A stretch of DNA of 64,000 nt, from positions 2,485,501 through 2,549,500 of the forward strand of contig NC_008380.1 of assembly GCF_000009265.1 (NCBI RefSeq). Reading direction: 5' to 3'. The position numbers and the translations under genes were made by a program. The DNA is from Rhizobium johnstonii 3841 (GTDB lineage Bacteria > Pseudomonadota > Alphaproteobacteria > Rhizobiales > Rhizobiaceae). Below, piece after piece: positions 1-7,595 of the stretch. Position 1 is the stretch's first letter. Each line of letters starts with the position of its first letter. The notes under the pieces were generated by a model that saw only the letters and a program-made list of their open reading frames with translations, was not told the DNA's origin and ran no database searches.

Positions 1-1284
1 ATCGTAAGCGGCAGCGAAACCGGAGCAAAGACAGGCGCAGCGTCCGCTCTCGCCGCGGTCCTTGCTGCATCGGGACGGCAGGGCAAGCGCAGCCGCTGGC
101 GCGGACGCCTGCTCATCCTGCTGATCCTCATCGTTGCCGCAGCCGTCGCCGCTTATTTCTATATGGGTCGTGGGCAAGGCGAAGTGAGCTATGCCACCCA
201 GCCGGCAAAACGCGGTGACCTGACGGTGCTCGTCACCGCCACCGGCTCGGTACAGCCGACCGAGCAGGTGGATATATCGAGCGAGCTTTCCGGCACGGTT
301 CGCGACGTCAATGTCGATTACAACAGCACGGTCAAATCAGGCGAAGTGCTCGCTCTCCTCGATACCAACAAGCTCGAGGCGGATGTGAAGAGCTCGCGCG
401 CCAAGCTCAATTCGGCCAAGGCGAACGTCGTCAAGGCCAATGCCGATATGCAATCGGCAGGCACCTCGCTCGAGCGGCTGAAAAGTCTGGTCAGGAGCAA
501 CGTCTCCACCCAGCAGAGCCTCGACGACGCCAGCTACAAATATGATTCCGCCGTCGCCGCCAAACAGATCAACGAGGCCGAGGTCCTGGCCTCGGAGGCC
601 GACCTGCAGCTTGCCGAGGTCAATCTCGCCAAGGCAAAGATCATCTCGCCGATCGACGGCGTCATCCTCACCCGTTCGGTCAATCCGGGCGCCACAGTCG
701 CAGCCTCGCTTTCGGCCCCGATCCTTTTCACCATCGCCGGCGATTTGAAGAAGATGGAGCTGCAGGTTGATGTCGACGAGGCCGATGTCGGCCAGATCGC
801 CGTCGGCCAGAAGGCGAAATTCACGGTCGACGCCTATCCCGACCGGACCTTTCCCGCCGAGATCGAGCAGATCCGCTTCGCCTCCGAAGTGGTCAACAAT
901 GTCGTGACCTATAAGGCGGTCTTGTCTGTCGACAATGCCGACCTGCTGTTGCGCCCCGGCATGACGGCGACGGCCGATGTCACCGTCGAGGCCATCAAGG
1001 ACACGCTGATGGTGTCGAACGCCGCGCTGCGCTACGCCCCGGCGCAGGCGGAAAGGCGCGGCCGCGGCATTTTCGGCATCTTTGGCCCGCCACGCCAGCG
1101 CAACAACAATGCCGGCCCGGCGCTGAAGGGCGCTGAGCGCCGTGTCTGGGTGCTGCGCAACGGCCGGCCAGTGCCTGTCGTCATCCAGGTCGGCTCATCC
1201 GACGGCCAGTTCACCCAGGTCGTCTCCGGCGACATCAAGCAAGACGACGCACTGGTGACCGACGCCACGGCGCGTGCGAACTAG
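1..1284 (+). CDS. MacA/HlyD-type efflux periplasmic adaptor (5' end outside window)
   Basis: This is the membrane-fusion subunit of a tripartite or MacB-type efflux system, linking the inner-membrane ABC transporter to the outer envelope. The frame is open from base 1, so the true start lies upstream. Codons from about 109 to 165 encode a hydrophobic anchor (run LLILLILIVAAAVAAYF), followed by barrel-sandwich/lipoyl halves that flank a long alanine-rich coiled-coil hairpin (about bases 370-640). A beta-barrel domain follows, and the C-terminal part carries a Pro/Arg/Asn-rich insert (bases 1060-1110). A MacB-like ATPase and permease follow within 13 bases, so all three are one operon. The substrate (macrolide, peptide or other) cannot be read from the sequence. 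The family call is firm. Confidence 0.9.
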   Translation: MVSGSETGAKTGAASALAAVLAASGRQGKRSRWRGRLLILLILIVAAAVAAYFYMGRGQGEVSYATQPAKRGDLTVLVTATGSVQPTEQVDISSELSGTVRDVNVDYNSTVKSGEVLALLDTNKLEADVKSSRAKLNSAKANVVKANADMQSAGTSLERLKSLVRSNVSTQQSLDDASYKYDSAVAAKQINEAEVLASEADLQLAEVNLAKAKIISPIDGVILTRSVNPGATVAASLSAPILFTIAGDLKKMELQVDVDEADVGQIAVGQKAKFTVDAYPDRTFPAEIEQIRFASEVVNNVVTYKAVLSVDNADLLLRPGMTATADVTVEAIKDTLMVSNAALRYAPAQAERRGRGIFGIFGPPRQRNNNAGPALKGAERRVWVLRNGRPVPVVIQVGSSDGQFTQVVSGDIKQDDALVTDATARAN

Positions 1285-1296
1285 GCGGAGAGACGG

Positions 1297-2013
1297 ATGG
1301 CAAGCCCGCCGCTCATCGAATTCAGACAGGTCTCGAAAATTTACGGCGAGGGCGAGGCGGCGATCCGCGCGCTCGACCATGTCGACCTTGCGATCAACGC
1401 CCATGAATTCGTCGCGATCATGGGGCCATCAGGCTCCGGCAAGTCGACGGCGATGAACATTCTCGGCTGCCTCGATGTGCCGAGTGCCGGCGACTACATC
1501 TTCGAAGGCATTCCGACCAGCGGCTTCGACCGCAGCCAGCTGACGCTGCTGCGCCGACACATGCTCGGCTTCGTGTTCCAGGGCTTCAACCTCCTGTCGC
1601 GCACCTCGGCCGTCGAAAATGTCGAGCTGCCGCTGATCTATCGCGGCATGGCGGTGCGCGAGCGGCGCGAACGGGCCCGCGAAGCCTTGGCGCTGGTCGG
1701 CCTGACCGGGCGCGAGCATCACAAGACACAGGAACTGTCAGGCGGCCAGCAGCAGCGCGTCGCCATCGCCCGCGCCATCGTTACCGAGCCGGCGCTGCTG
1801 CTCGCCGATGAGCCCACCGGCAATCTCGACACGAAGACCAGCGTCGAGATCATGGATCTGATGACGCGGCTGAACCGCGAGCAGGGCATCACCATCGTCA
1901 TGGTAACCCACGAGCCCGATATCGCCGCCTATGCCCAGCGGCTGCTGCGTTTCGTCGACGGCAAGCTGGAGACGGAAGTCGAGCATCGGAGGAGGGCGGA
2001 TCATGTTCTTTGA
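1297..2013 (+). CDS. MacB-type ABC transporter ATP-binding protein
   Basis: This is the ATPase subunit of the efflux system begun by the upstream adaptor. The 238-residue protein has Walker A GPSGSGKST (residues 43-51), a Q-loop in VFQGFNLL (93-100), signature LSGGQQQR (147-154) and Walker B/D-loop LLLADEPTGNLD. These are classic features of the LolD/MacB ATPase group. A GGAGAGAC ribosome site lies 6-8 bases before ATG. E. coli MacB is a single fused polypeptide; here the ATPase is a separate gene whose 3' end overlaps the permease start by 11 bases, which suggests translational coupling. Confidence 0.93.
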   Translation: MASPPLIEFRQVSKIYGEGEAAIRALDHVDLAINAHEFVAIMGPSGSGKSTAMNILGCLDVPSAGDYIFEGIPTSGFDRSQLTLLRRHMLGFVFQGFNLLSRTSAVENVELPLIYRGMAVRERRERAREALALVGLTGREHHKTQELSGGQQQRVAIARAIVTEPALLLADEPTGNLDTKTSVEIMDLMTRLNREQGITIVMVTHEPDIAAYAQRLLRFVDGKLETEVEHRRRADHVL

Positions 2014-3205
2014 GACGCTGAAGCTAGCGCTGCGGGCCATCAGCCGCAACATGCTGCGCTCGTTCCTGACCGTGCTCGGCGTCGTCATCGGCGTTGCCGC
2101 CGTCATTGCGCTGGTGACGATCGGCAACGGCACGACCGCGCAGGTCTCGACCGAGCTGTCGCGGCTCGGCACCAACATGCTGTTCGTCCGTCCCGGCCAG
2201 TTCGGCCCCGGCCGGGCGAGTTCCGAGGCCAAGCGCTTCAGCGTCAAGGACGTTGCGGCGATCCGCGACCAGATCGGCGGGCTCAGGGCAGTGGCGCCGC
2301 TCAACCAGTCGACGGCGACGGTGATTTTCGGCGGCCAGAACCATTCGACCAGCGTCTCCGGCACCACCAACGATTATTTCATCGCACAGGATTGGAACTT
2401 GGCACTCGGCCGTAATTTCCTGCCCGCAGAGGAACGCGGCCAGGCGCGCTGCATCATCGGCGAAACGGTGCGCTCACAGCTCTTCGGCAGTGCCGACCCC
2501 ACGGGCCAGCAGATCCGCGTCGGCAAAGTCTCATGCCCCGTCATCGGCGTACTCGCCAAGCGCGGCCAGTCCGGCATGGGCAACGACCAGGACGATGTCG
2601 TCATCATGCCGGTCAAGGTGTTCCAACGGCGCATCAGCGGCAGCAGCAACGTGCCGCAGATCATCATCTCAGCGCGCGACGGCGTGTCGACCGCCAAGGT
2701 GCAGTCCGATGTAGAAAATCTCCTGCGCGAGCGCCGCAAGATCGTGCCCGGCCGCCAGGACGATTTCAACGTCAACGACATGACGCAGATCGCCGAGGCG
2801 ATGACCGGCACGACGACGCTGCTAACCGGCCTGCTCGGCGCCGTCGCGGCGATCAGCCTGCTCGTCGGCGGCATCGGCATCATGAACATCATGCTGGTCT
2901 CCGTTACCGAACGAACCCGCGAGATCGGCATTCGTCTCGCGATCGGCGCGCTCGAAAGCCAGGTGCTGACCCAGTTCCTGGTCGAAGCGGTGGCGCTGTC
3001 GCTGTTCGGCGGCATCACCGGCATCGTGCTTGGCCTGAGCCTCGGCTTCGGCGCCGTGACGCTGCTGAAGGTGCCCTTCGTCTTCAGCCCCCTGATGGTT
3101 GCCGTCGCTTTTCTTTTCTCCGCGGCGATCGGCATGATCTTCGGCTATTTTCCGGCGAGAAGGGCCGCGCAGTTGAACCCCATCGAGGCGCTCAGGCACG
3201 AATAA
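2003..3205 (+). CDS. MacB-type ABC transporter permease (FtsX/MacB domain)
   Basis: This is the membrane subunit of the MacAB-like exporter. The start at 2003 was chosen because a GGAGG site lies just upstream (about 1988-1996) and the protein then begins MFFETLKLALRAI, the usual amphipathic N-terminus. It has 400 residues: TM1 at about 18-40, then a large periplasmic domain of the MacB_PCD type (about 45-235), then three TM helices in the FtsX-like C-terminal domain, including the conserved GGIGIMNIMLVSVTERTREI stretch after TM2. It overlaps the ATPase gene. An upstream in-frame start at 1931 would lie inside the ATPase gene and is rejected. Tight linkage to the adaptor supports export rather than lipoprotein release. 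Confidence 0.92.
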   Translation: MFFETLKLALRAISRNMLRSFLTVLGVVIGVAAVIALVTIGNGTTAQVSTELSRLGTNMLFVRPGQFGPGRASSEAKRFSVKDVAAIRDQIGGLRAVAPLNQSTATVIFGGQNHSTSVSGTTNDYFIAQDWNLALGRNFLPAEERGQARCIIGETVRSQLFGSADPTGQQIRVGKVSCPVIGVLAKRGQSGMGNDQDDVVIMPVKVFQRRISGSSNVPQIIISARDGVSTAKVQSDVENLLRERRKIVPGRQDDFNVNDMTQIAEAMTGTTTLLTGLLGAVAAISLLVGGIGIMNIMLVSVTERTREIGIRLAIGALESQVLTQFLVEAVALSLFGGITGIVLGLSLGFGAVTLLKVPFVFSPLMVAVAFLFSAAIGMIFGYFPARRAAQLNPIEALRHE

Positions 3206-3278
3206 TGCGTCATGGCAAAACGCATGATGTCTCTCTACTCCTATTAATCGAACGCAACCGCTATCGGAGGTCAGCATC

Positions 3279-3638
3279 ATGCCGCTCAACAGGCTGGTGA
3301 TCTATGCTGGGAATGTCGTGGAAACGGCGCGCTTTTATGAGAAGCACTTCGGTTTCAAGGCGACCAGCCTGCCGGGCGACAGGATCGTTGAACTGGTCGC
3401 TCAGGACGGCGGTGCGAATATCATGCTGCACCAGGCCGCCAAGGGCCAGCGGAGCGGCCAATCCACCGTCAAGCTCGTCTTCGACGTGGAGGACGTCGAG
3501 GCTTTTTGCAGGCAATGCGCGGAAAATGGCCTGGAGTTCGGTGCCATCCATAACGCCGATGGCTATCAGTTCGCCAATGCAAAAGACCCATGTCAAAATT
3601 CGATCTCGGTTTCCAGCCGGGCGTTCCGCAAGGAGTGA
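3279..3638 (+). CDS. Glyoxalase/VOC-superfamily protein
   Basis: A 119-residue single-module vicinal-oxygen-chelate protein. The N-terminus (NRLVIYAGNVVETARFYEKH) has the usual beta-alpha pattern for this fold, with FYEKHFGFKA corresponding to the helix before strand 2, and the C-terminus ends in the family pattern FANAKDPxxNSISVSSRAF. Metal-ligand positions are not clear enough to predict an enzyme activity. A ribosome site CGGAGG lies 8 bases before ATG. It sits 73 bases after the efflux operon, probably as its own unit. Members of this family include dioxygenases, glyoxalases and resistance proteins, so the substrate is unknown. Confidence 0.82.
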   Translation: MPLNRLVIYAGNVVETARFYEKHFGFKATSLPGDRIVELVAQDGGANIMLHQAAKGQRSGQSTVKLVFDVEDVEAFCRQCAENGLEFGAIHNADGYQFANAKDPCQNSISVSSRAFRKE

Positions 3639-3722
3639 TCGAGGGAAGGTGCCGGCCTGAGGAAACAGCCGACGCGGTTTGCCTCTGTAGGCGAGGGCGA
3701 GTTTGGCGAGAAAGGCAACCGC

Positions 3723-3819
3723 ACTCTCCGTCCTCCTCGGCCTTGAGCCGAGGATCCATGCCGCGGCTGCTGATGGATGCGTGGTGGATGCTCGGCTCAA
3801 GGCCGGTACGACAGAGAGT
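3723..3819. repeat. Imperfect 97-bp palindromic intergenic element
   Basis: Two arms of about 30 bases (3723-3752 and 3791-3819) are inverted copies with a few mismatches. Their most perfect part is the 12-mer CCTTGAGCCGAG at 3741-3752 and its complement at 3791-3802. The left arm also contains a smaller hairpin, CTCGGCCTTGAGCCGAG. It lies in the 363-base gap between the VOC gene and the GntR gene, where no coding sequence is convincing. The layout resembles the Rhizobium intergenic palindromes (RIME-type); exact family membership was not tested. Confidence 0.7.
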
Positions 3820-3969
3820 GGGGTGGTCGGCAGGAGCCATTCACGGCATAGACGCCCGTGCCGGCAATGCCATTCGCCGATTTTCGGCAACCTCGCCTAT
3901 GTTATCTATCTGTCTCTATTCTGATATTTCAATGCCGACTTGTCTTCGGTTTTTAGCCGTGTCACTATG

Positions 3970-3979
3970 TGATATATCA
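3970..3979. promoter_or_regulatory. Candidate GntR operator (TGATATATCA)
   Basis: A perfect 10-base palindrome sits 23 bases upstream of the TTG start of the GntR/FCD regulator. Short AT-centred palindromes of this form are typical operators of FCD-type GntR proteins, so autoregulation is a reasonable inference. No binding evidence is available. Confidence 0.4.
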
Positions 3980-4001
3980 GACTTGACGACGGAGCTCCAT
4001 A

Positions 4002-4616
4002 TTGCAGACGTCTCAGAGCCATCTTGCCTATCTCGCGCTGGAGCATCTGATCGTGACGCTGGCGTTGAAGCCCGGCGCGCTTGTCACTGAAAAGCAGCTG
4101 ATCGATATGGCGGGCCATGGGCGGACACCGGTGCGCGAGGCGATCCAGAAGCTCGCCTGGCAGGGGCTGATCCTGGTCAAGCCGCGCGTCGGGTTGCAGA
4201 TCGCCGAGATCGCGGCTGAGGATCATGGCAATGTCATGCAGGTGCGCCGCGAACTGGAGCCGATCGCGGCAAGCCTTGTTGCTGAACATGCGAGCGACGA
4301 GCAGCGCGCGCGCCTCGTCGATTGCGCCCGCGCGATGGAGGAATGCGCCGTCACCGGCGATCTCGCCGGCTTCTTCGCCGCCGACAAGGCCTTCGACGAA
4401 ATCCTCGAGGATGCCTGCCCGAACGGCTTCATCACGGCAGCACTCGGCCCGGTGCAGACCCATTCACGTCGCCTCTGGTACTCCAAGGCAAGCCCGGAGC
4501 GCATGGATCGCGCCATCGCGCTACACGTCGCCGTCATCCGCGCCATCCATCAGGGCAGGCGGGATGAAGCACGCGTCACCATGGCGGTGCTGATCGATTA
4601 CCTCAGCCAGACATAG
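4002..4616 (+). CDS. GntR-family transcriptional regulator, FCD subgroup
   Basis: A 204-residue regulator. The N-terminal winged helix-turn-helix covers about residues 5-65 (LEHLIVTLALKPGALVTEKQ, then HGRTPVREAIQKLAWQGL, the typical GntR recognition helix). A C-terminal all-helical FCD effector domain with metal-ligand-type His residues (HSRRLWY, LHVAVIRAIHQG) covers about 75-200. The start is a TTG with a GGAGC ribosome site 6-8 bases upstream; no ATG fits the domain start. It is convergent with fpr. The ligand is unknown and no adjacent catabolic gene reveals it. Confidence 0.87.
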   Translation: MQTSQSHLAYLALEHLIVTLALKPGALVTEKQLIDMAGHGRTPVREAIQKLAWQGLILVKPRVGLQIAEIAAEDHGNVMQVRRELEPIAASLVAEHASDEQRARLVDCARAMEECAVTGDLAGFFAADKAFDEILEDACPNGFITAALGPVQTHSRRLWYSKASPERMDRAIALHVAVIRAIHQGRRDEARVTMAVLIDYLSQT

Positions 4617-4619
4617 AAA

Positions 4620-4639
4620 CGGCTCCGTTTCCGGAGCCG
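4620..4639. terminator. Hairpin between convergent GntR gene and fpr
   Basis: CGGCTCC and GGAGCCG pair around a GTTTCC-type loop immediately after the GntR stop. A short T-rich run follows the stem only when read on the minus strand, so it most plausibly ends fpr transcription and may also act on the plus strand. Confidence 0.6.
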
Positions 4640-4665
4640 CTACAGGTCTGATTGTCAGAAATGTT

Positions 4666-5478
4666 TTAGCCGACGAAAGCGCGCTCGATGACGAATTCGG
4701 CGGGCTTGCTGTTGGCGCCTTCATCGAGACCGGCCTTCTCGAGCAGTTCCTTGGTATCCTTCAGCATGGCCGAGGAACCGCAGATCATGCCGCGGTCGAT
4801 CACCGGGTCGAGCGGCGGCACACCGAGATCGGTGAACAGCTTGCCGGAAGAGATCAGGTCGGTGATGCGGCCGCGATATTCGAAATCCTCGCGCGTGACT
4901 GTGGGATAGTGGCGCAGCTTGTCGCCGACGACCTCCTTCAGCAACTCGTCGTTCTGGATCTCGTGCACGAGGTCGAAGCCGTATTTCAGCTCGGCGACAT
5001 CGCGTGTCGTATGAGTGAGGATGACTTCCTCGAACTTCTCATAGGTCTCGGGATCGCGGATCAGGCTGGCGAAAGGCGCAATGCCCGTTCCCGTCGAGAA
5101 CATGTAGAGACGACGGCCGGGCGTCAGCGCATCGAGCACCAGCGTGCCCGTCGGCTTCTTGCGCATCAGCACCTGGTCGCCCGGCTTGATCGCCTGCAGA
5201 TGGGAAGTGAGCGGGCCGTCCGGCACCTTGATCGAGAAGAATTCAAGCTCTTCGGCCCAGGCGGGACTGGCGATCGAATAGGCGCGGAACACCGGCTTGC
5301 CCTCGACCATCAGGCCGATCATCGCGAATTCGCCGGAACGAAAACGGAAGCCCTGCGGCCGGGTCATCGTGAAGCGGAAGAGCCGGTCGGTATAGTGCGT
5401 GACATCGAGCACCGTCTCGGCATAGACGCCGGCGGGGATGGACAAGGCGAAGTCTTCGGTCTTTGCAGGCGCGTTCAT
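4666..5478 (-). CDS. fpr: Ferredoxin/flavodoxin-NADP+ reductase
   Basis: A FAD enzyme that exchanges electrons between NADPH and ferredoxin or flavodoxin, used in oxidative-stress defence and Fe-S or nitrogen metabolism. With the start at MNAPAKTEDF it has 270 residues, the usual Fpr size; the open frame extends 30 codons further but the extra residues look non-conserved. Visible motifs are the FAD-binding FRAYSIASP (RxYS type) in the N-terminal barrel, GTGIAPFASLIRDPE in the NADP domain, and a C-terminus ending VIERAFVG, the aromatic-capped tail typical of bacterial Fprs. It is transcribed alone, away from pcs. Confidence 0.93.
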   Translation of the reverse strand: MNAPAKTEDFALSIPAGVYAETVLDVTHYTDRLFRFTMTRPQGFRFRSGEFAMIGLMVEGKPVFRAYSIASPAWAEELEFFSIKVPDGPLTSHLQAIKPGDQVLMRKKPTGTLVLDALTPGRRLYMFSTGTGIAPFASLIRDPETYEKFEEVILTHTTRDVAELKYGFDLVHEIQNDELLKEVVGDKLRHYPTVTREDFEYRGRITDLISSGKLFTDLGVPPLDPVIDRGMICGSSAMLKDTKELLEKAGLDEGANSKPAEFVIERAFVG

Positions 5479-5837
5479 TTCGGTAGCGGATCCCGTTTCG
5501 TCGGATGAACAGTCGTATGCGAGCGAGATATTACAAATCCGGCCAGAATTAAAGGCATTCCATTCCACGCGACGCTTCTAAAGGGAAATATGCATGTCAT
5601 TGTCAGGATTCAATGGGGAGCAGGGGGGCAGGCGGAGAATGTCGTATTTCCCGCTGGCGAAGCCCGGCAAAGGATGCATATTAGAGCAGCACGCCGGAAA
5701 CGGATGCCGGTTTTCGGCAAAAACGGTGCGACAACAAAGACCTACGGCGTCGAACCCGATTCAGCAACAGGGTCCGGCGATGGTAGCGAAAAAAAAGATG
5801 CTTGCCGGGGCGAGCGCGATAGGGCGGTCGGGGGAAT
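5479..5837. other. Divergent intergenic region fpr/pcs (359 bp)
   Basis: This holds the promoters for fpr (minus) and pcs (plus). Overlapping open frames here lack ribosome sites and coding character. An inverted motif around 5695-5725 (GCCGGAAAC and GGTTTTCGGC) resembles a degenerate rhizobial palindrome. No confident -35/-10 pair was picked. Confidence 0.4.
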
Positions 5838-6566
5838 ATGAAGATTTTCAACTACAAGCGTGTTCCTTATGCGGAGATGCGTGCCTTTTCCGTCCATATC
5901 CTGACGGCATCCGGCTCTTTCCTTGCCTTTCTCGGCGTCGTCGCCGCCGCCGAGCACCGCTTCATCGACATGTTCTGGTGGCTGGGCCTTGCCCTTCTCG
6001 TCGACGGCATAGACGGGCCGATCGCCCGCAAGGTGCGTGTCAAGGAAGTGCTGCCGAACTGGTCGGGCGATACGCTCGACAATATCATCGATTACGTTAC
6101 CTATGTGCTTCTGCCGGCCTTCGCGCTCTATCAGAGCGGCATGATCGGCGAGCCCTGGTCCTTCGTCGCCGCCGGCATGATCGTCGTCTCCAGCGCCATC
6201 TACTATGCCGATATGGGCATGAAGACGGACGAGTATTTCTTCTCCGGTTTCCCCGTCGTCTGGAACATGATCGTCTTCACGCTGTTCGTCATCGATGCCA
6301 GCGCCACGACGGCGCTTACTGTTGTCATCGTTTCGGTGGTGCTGACCTTCCTGCCGATCAATTTCCTCCACCCGGTCCGGGTCAAAAGGCTGCGCCCGCT
6401 CAACCTCGGCGTCTTTTTCCTGTGGTCGGCACTCGGCATTTTTTCGCTGCTGATGCATTTCGACACACCCGAATGGGCGCTCATTCTCTTCATCGTGACC
6501 GGAGCCTATCTTTACGTCATCGGCGCGGTGCTGCAATTCTTCCCCGCCCTTGGACGCGAAACTTAG
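5838..6566 (+). CDS. pcs: Phosphatidylcholine synthase
   Basis: This inner-membrane enzyme condenses CDP-diacylglycerol with choline to give phosphatidylcholine and CMP, the one-step bacterial route known from Sinorhizobium. The 242-residue protein has about eight hydrophobic helices and the CDP-alcohol phosphotransferase signature in its Pcs form: DGIDGPIAR (residues 56-64) followed by GDTLDNIIDY (77-86), which supplies the metal-binding aspartates. A GGGGGAA ribosome site immediately precedes ATG. Qor follows after 9 bases. Phosphatidylcholine is a major rhizobial membrane lipid needed for symbiosis; this gene is a useful taxonomic marker for the window. Confidence 0.95.
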   Translation: MKIFNYKRVPYAEMRAFSVHILTASGSFLAFLGVVAAAEHRFIDMFWWLGLALLVDGIDGPIARKVRVKEVLPNWSGDTLDNIIDYVTYVLLPAFALYQSGMIGEPWSFVAAGMIVVSSAIYYADMGMKTDEYFFSGFPVVWNMIVFTLFVIDASATTALTVVIVSVVLTFLPINFLHPVRVKRLRPLNLGVFFLWSALGIFSLLMHFDTPEWALILFIVTGAYLYVIGAVLQFFPALGRET

Positions 6567-6575
6567 GATAGGCAG

Positions 6576-7556
6576 ATGACCAAAACGCAGGCGGTTTCAT
6601 TTTCGAGGACGGGCGGGCCGGAGGTTTTCGACTATGTCGAGATCGATCTTCCCTCGCCCTCGGCGGGCGAAGTGCAGATCAGGCAGGCGGCGGTCGGGCT
6701 TAATTTCATCGACGTCTATTTCCGCAACGGCACCTACAAGGCGCCGCATCTGCCCTTCGTCACCGGCAAGGAGGGTGCCGGCACCGTGACATCGGTCGGC
6801 CCCGGCGTCGAGGATTTCAAGGTCGGCGACCGTGTCGCCTATGCCGGCGCCGACGGCGCCTATAGCGCCGGACGCAATGTCGAGACGCGGCATCTGGTGC
6901 ATGTGCCTGACGGCATAGAGCTCGAGACCGCAGCGGCGATGATGCTGAAGGGCATGACAGCCGAATATCTCTTGAACCGCACCTTCAAGGTCGGCCCGCA
7001 GACGGTCCTGCTGTTCCACGCCGCTGCCGGCGGCGTCGGCCTGATCGCCGGCCAATGGGCAAAGGCGCTCGGCGCCACCGTCATCGGCACGGCGGGCTCC
7101 GAAGACAAGATCGAGCTGGCGCTCGCCCATGGCTACGACCATGTGATCAACTACAAGAGCGACAGCTTCGTCGACCGTGTCCGCGACATCACCGGCGGCA
7201 AGGGCGTGGATGTCGTCTACGATTCGATCGGCCGGGATACTTTTCCACAGTCGCTCGATTGTCTGAAACCGCGCGGCCTTTTTGCCTCCTTCGGCCAATC
7301 TTCCGGTCCGATCGAGAATTTCACCCTTGCGGCTCTGGCGCAGAGGGGCTCGCTCTTTGCGACGCGGCCGACGCTCTTCACCTATATCGCTGCGCGTCAG
7401 GAACTGATCGACAGTGCCAAAGCGCTATTTGATATTGTGCAAAGCAACAAAGTGCGTATCAATATCAATCAAACCTATCCGCTGCGTGAGGTTGGGCAGG
7501 CTCATGCGGATCTGGAAACAAGAAAAACAACAGGAACGACGCTGCTGATTCCATGA
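6576..7556 (+). CDS. qor: NADPH:quinone oxidoreductase (zeta-crystallin family)
   Basis: A 326-residue medium-chain dehydrogenase/reductase without zinc. It has a GroES-like N-terminal domain (GLNFIDVYFRNGTY, TGKEGAGTVTSVG, GDRVAY), then a Rossmann domain with AAAGGVGLIAGQWAKALGATVIGT, and the NADP-selecting region after strand 2. It reduces quinones to semiquinones or hydroquinones with NADPH. Only 9 bases separate it from pcs, so it is likely cotranscribed, although the functional link is unclear. Confidence 0.9.
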   Translation: MTKTQAVSFSRTGGPEVFDYVEIDLPSPSAGEVQIRQAAVGLNFIDVYFRNGTYKAPHLPFVTGKEGAGTVTSVGPGVEDFKVGDRVAYAGADGAYSAGRNVETRHLVHVPDGIELETAAAMMLKGMTAEYLLNRTFKVGPQTVLLFHAAAGGVGLIAGQWAKALGATVIGTAGSEDKIELALAHGYDHVINYKSDSFVDRVRDITGGKGVDVVYDSIGRDTFPQSLDCLKPRGLFASFGQSSGPIENFTLAALAQRGSLFATRPTLFTYIAARQELIDSAKALFDIVQSNKVRININQTYPLREVGQAHADLETRKTTGTTLLIP

Positions 7557-7595
7557 GATCCGAACGGACCGGTTGGCAGAAGAAATGAGGGGAAC

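Noticed and set aside
3590..4090. A 166-codon frame across the gap before the GntR gene
   Set aside because: It runs through the VOC gene end, the palindromic element and the GntR start in the wrong frame; composition is not protein-like.
5594..6571. A 325-codon plus-strand frame overlapping pcs
   Set aside because: It lies in another frame of pcs, which has all phosphotransferase motifs; the N-terminal part has no ribosome site.
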